Source: CAZIRO01 sp964541595 (GTDB lineage: Bacteria > Acidobacteriota > HRBIN11). Taken from it: a DNA stretch of 7,258 nucleotides. Positions 6,487 through 7,258 of the stretch are shown here, in pieces; position 1 is the stretch's first letter, and every line of letters starts with the position of its first letter. The translations under genes were made by a program, and so were the position numbers. The stretch lies in the NCBI GenBank assembly GCA_964541595.1, contig CAZIRO010000141.1, forward strand, positions 1-7,258, in the 5' to 3' direction. Under the pieces are notes generated by a model, which ran no database searches, was not told the origin of the DNA, and saw only the letters and a list, made by a program, of their open reading frames with translations.

Positions 6487-6530
6487 TCGGACAGGGAGCA
6501 TGGAGGGAAACGCCGGTCGGTTCGGTTTAA

Positions 6531-6559
6531 AATATGGGCGGGAACGGGGAGTTTGTCAA
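6531..6559 (-). promoter_or_regulatory. Sigma70-type promoter for moeB
   Basis: On the reverse strand a perfect TTGACA (6554-6559) is followed after 17 bases by CATATT (6531-6536), matching 4 of 6 of the -10 consensus. The -35 box begins five bases after the stop codon of the abrB-like gene, so moeB can be transcribed independently of that gene. Transcription would begin near 6524. Confidence 0.65.
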
Positions 6560-6564
6560 CGGAT

Positions 6565-6891
6565 TCAACCTGAAGTATGGTTGATATCATAGGGACGGGA
6601 AGTGACGATGGATGACAGGATTTGATCGATTGCATTCAGCATCGCCTCACCCAATCGCCGTCCGACCTCGTCCCGCAAGGCGCGGCTCCCCGGATACGGC
6701 CTCGTCGCCGGAAGCACACCGGCCAGTTCCGGCAGCCGGCGACGATGTACGGGACGGATCACCACCATACCGTCATCCGTGATCGCAAAGACGATGACGT
6801 CGCCGGGACCAATACCCAGCATCCAGCGGATACGGCTCGGAAGGGTCACCTCTCCCTTGGACGTCACCTTCGATGTCACGATCTCTCGCAT
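6565..6891 (-). CDS. AbrB/MazE-type DNA-binding protein without visible toxin partner
   Basis: A 108-residue protein. Residues 5-48, with VTSKGEVTLPSRIRWMLGIGPGD and VVIRPV, form the swapped-hairpin AbrB/MazE/SpoVT DNA-binding domain seen in transition-state regulators and antitoxins. The tail (53-85, AGVLPATRPYPGSRALRDEVGRR and on) looks like the toxin-binding tail of VapB-like antitoxins, which usually pair with a PIN-domain ribonuclease gene just downstream. Downstream here is moeB, and no toxin gene is present on either side within the window. The start at 6891 has GGAG (6901-6904) nine bases upstream. The last codons run through a 7-base repeat tract (6592-6619), so the C-terminus after about residue 90 may be repeat-derived. 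It may be a solitary regulator. Confidence 0.82.
   Translation of the reverse strand: MREIVTSKVTSKGEVTLPSRIRWMLGIGPGDVIVFAITDDGMVVIRPVHRRRLPELAGVLPATRPYPGSRALRDEVGRRLGEAMLNAIDQILSSIVTSRPYDINHTSG
6592..6619. repeat. Short 7-base repeat tract inside the abrB-like 3' end
   Basis: Four consecutive 7-base words, GGGACGG, GAAGTGA, CGATGGA, TGACAGG, lie in one register. The stretch 6604-6622 matches 4089-4107, downstream of the exporter, at 17 of 19 positions. This shows that the dispersed repeat family reaches into a coding region. Confidence 0.5.
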
Positions 6892-6893
6892 TG

Positions 6894-6921
6894 TTCCTTA
6901 CTCCAAATATTCCTTACGTAA
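6894..6921. promoter_or_regulatory. Possible operator: paired direct repeats and palindrome before the abrB-like gene
   Basis: TTCCTTAC occurs at 6894-6901 and 6910-6917, sixteen bases apart, and the second copy overlaps the perfect palindrome TTACGTAA (6914-6921). The stretch is AT-rich compared with its surroundings and covers the ribosome binding site. AbrB-type proteins commonly repress their own genes, so this is a candidate self-binding site. No clear -35/-10 pair was found. Confidence 0.35.
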
Positions 6922-7164
6922 TGGTGTATTTCCCAAGTGAAGTGACGAAAAAGGTGCCGGAGGTTGAGGGGACGGGACACAGGATGGACACGGATGCGCA
7001 CAGACAGGTTGCCTGATCTGCGGACGTCTGCGTGTATCGGCGTCCCATCACGGCTCACTGCGGGGGACTGCTCCCGAGACCAGATGCTGCGTCCTCTCCC
7101 ATAGGGAAGAGACGACGGTGCGGAGATAGATTTAGGGAATAGACCACTCAGTCTGCTTTTCTGA
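6922..7164. other. Non-coding, repeat-rich region upstream of the abrB-like gene
   Basis: No credible gene is visible. It holds GAAGTGA followed by purine-rich words (6937 onward), and a run of ACACAGG/GGACACGGATG/GCACAGA words (about 6976-7004). That run resembles the GGATGNACACGG repeats scattered in many bacterial genomes. It also holds a hairpin: 7090-7100 with 7104-7114, ten base pairs with two single-base bulges and loop ATA. There is no T-run after the hairpin. Confidence 0.4.
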
Positions 7165-7231
7165 GATCGGGACAGGTCAAGGGACATGAGAATTTCGATC
7201 CACCTGGGATCGGGACAGGCAATGGGACATG
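7165..7231. repeat. Direct repeat pair with a 43-base period
   Basis: GATCGGGACAGG is exact at 7165-7176 and 7208-7219. Each copy continues into a 12-base stretch ending GGGACATG (7177-7188 and 7220-7231), giving 21 of 24 matches overall. The second copy is part of the 53-base element copy B, so this is probably a partial tandem duplication of that element. Confidence 0.75.
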
Positions 7232-7258
7232 CGCACCACCGGATCCACCGGTGTGCCG
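7206..7258 (-). repeat. 53-base dispersed repeat, copy B (may continue past the window)
   Basis: Inverted copy of 5192-5244, 45 of 53 identical. It contains a hairpin: GCAC (7233-7236) with GTGC (7253-7256) and ACCGG (7238-7242) with CCGGT (7248-7252), one bulged C and loop ATCCA. Copy A has lost part of this stem. The window ends inside or at the edge of the element, so its true boundary is not visible. Confidence 0.8.

Noticed and set aside
6404..6530. Molybdenum-cofactor riboswitch before moeB
   Set aside because: The leader lacks the extensive multi-stem arrangement of that motif as I know it; only two short alternative stems are visible.
6876..7187. 103-residue reverse-strand frame upstream of the abrB-like gene
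   Set aside because: Arg/Ser-rich composition, no ribosome binding site, and it covers repeat DNA and the start of the abrB-like gene.
6892..7258. tRNA or other structured RNA gene in the right flank
   Set aside because: No cloverleaf or acceptor-stem pattern; only repeat words and small hairpins.

Overview
The window is bacterial chromosomal DNA, fairly GC-rich, with Shine-Dalgarno-led genes and several recognisable sigma70-type promoters. The genes are widely distributed families: glutamate dehydrogenase, a YhfC-type membrane protein, an ABC exporter, a DUF1122-like protein, MoeB fused to rhodanese, and an AbrB-type regulator. None of them fixes the phylum, and I do not assign one. There are no rRNA or tRNA genes, CRISPR arrays, recognisable transposases or phage genes.

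Layout from left to right. A 5'-partial-window glutamate dehydrogenase gene (minus strand, its C-terminal part beyond base 1) is driven by an extended -10 promoter at about 774-802. A 500-base stretch without a convincing gene follows; it ends in a plausible promoter (1041-1069) and a leader whose last 25 bases fold over the ribosome binding site of a YhfC-family membrane protein gene (1261-2052, plus). A well-formed promoter (2116-2144) precedes a 599-residue ABC exporter half-transporter (2281-4080, plus). The exporter converges on a DUF1122-like gene (4203-4934, minus). Upstream of that lies a repeat-rich spacer, then moeB-rhodanese (5252-6403, minus) with its own promoter (6531-6559), then an abrB-like gene (6565-6891, minus), then about 370 bases of repeat-rich non-coding DNA to the right edge.

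How the genes work together: no single pathway is evident. Glutamate dehydrogenase is central nitrogen metabolism. MoeB-rhodanese serves sulfur activation for molybdopterin or related sulfur-carrier pathways. The YhfC-like protein and the ABC exporter are co-oriented neighbours and could form a membrane export or maturation unit, but each has its own promoter and no precursor peptide was found. The AbrB-like protein has no visible toxin partner.

The most distinctive content lies between the genes. A 112-base array of sixteen 7-base units in strict register (5071-5182) is accompanied by degenerate tracts of related 7-base words at the ends of the exporter, DUF1122-like and abrB-like genes. A 53-base element occurs in opposite orientation at 5192-5244 and 7206-7258 (45 of 53 bases identical), bracketing moeB and the abrB-like gene. 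Together these suggest a genome-wide short-repeat family shaping intergenic DNA and gene ends. The other leads are an apparently degenerate YhfC active site and RNA structures in two leaders.
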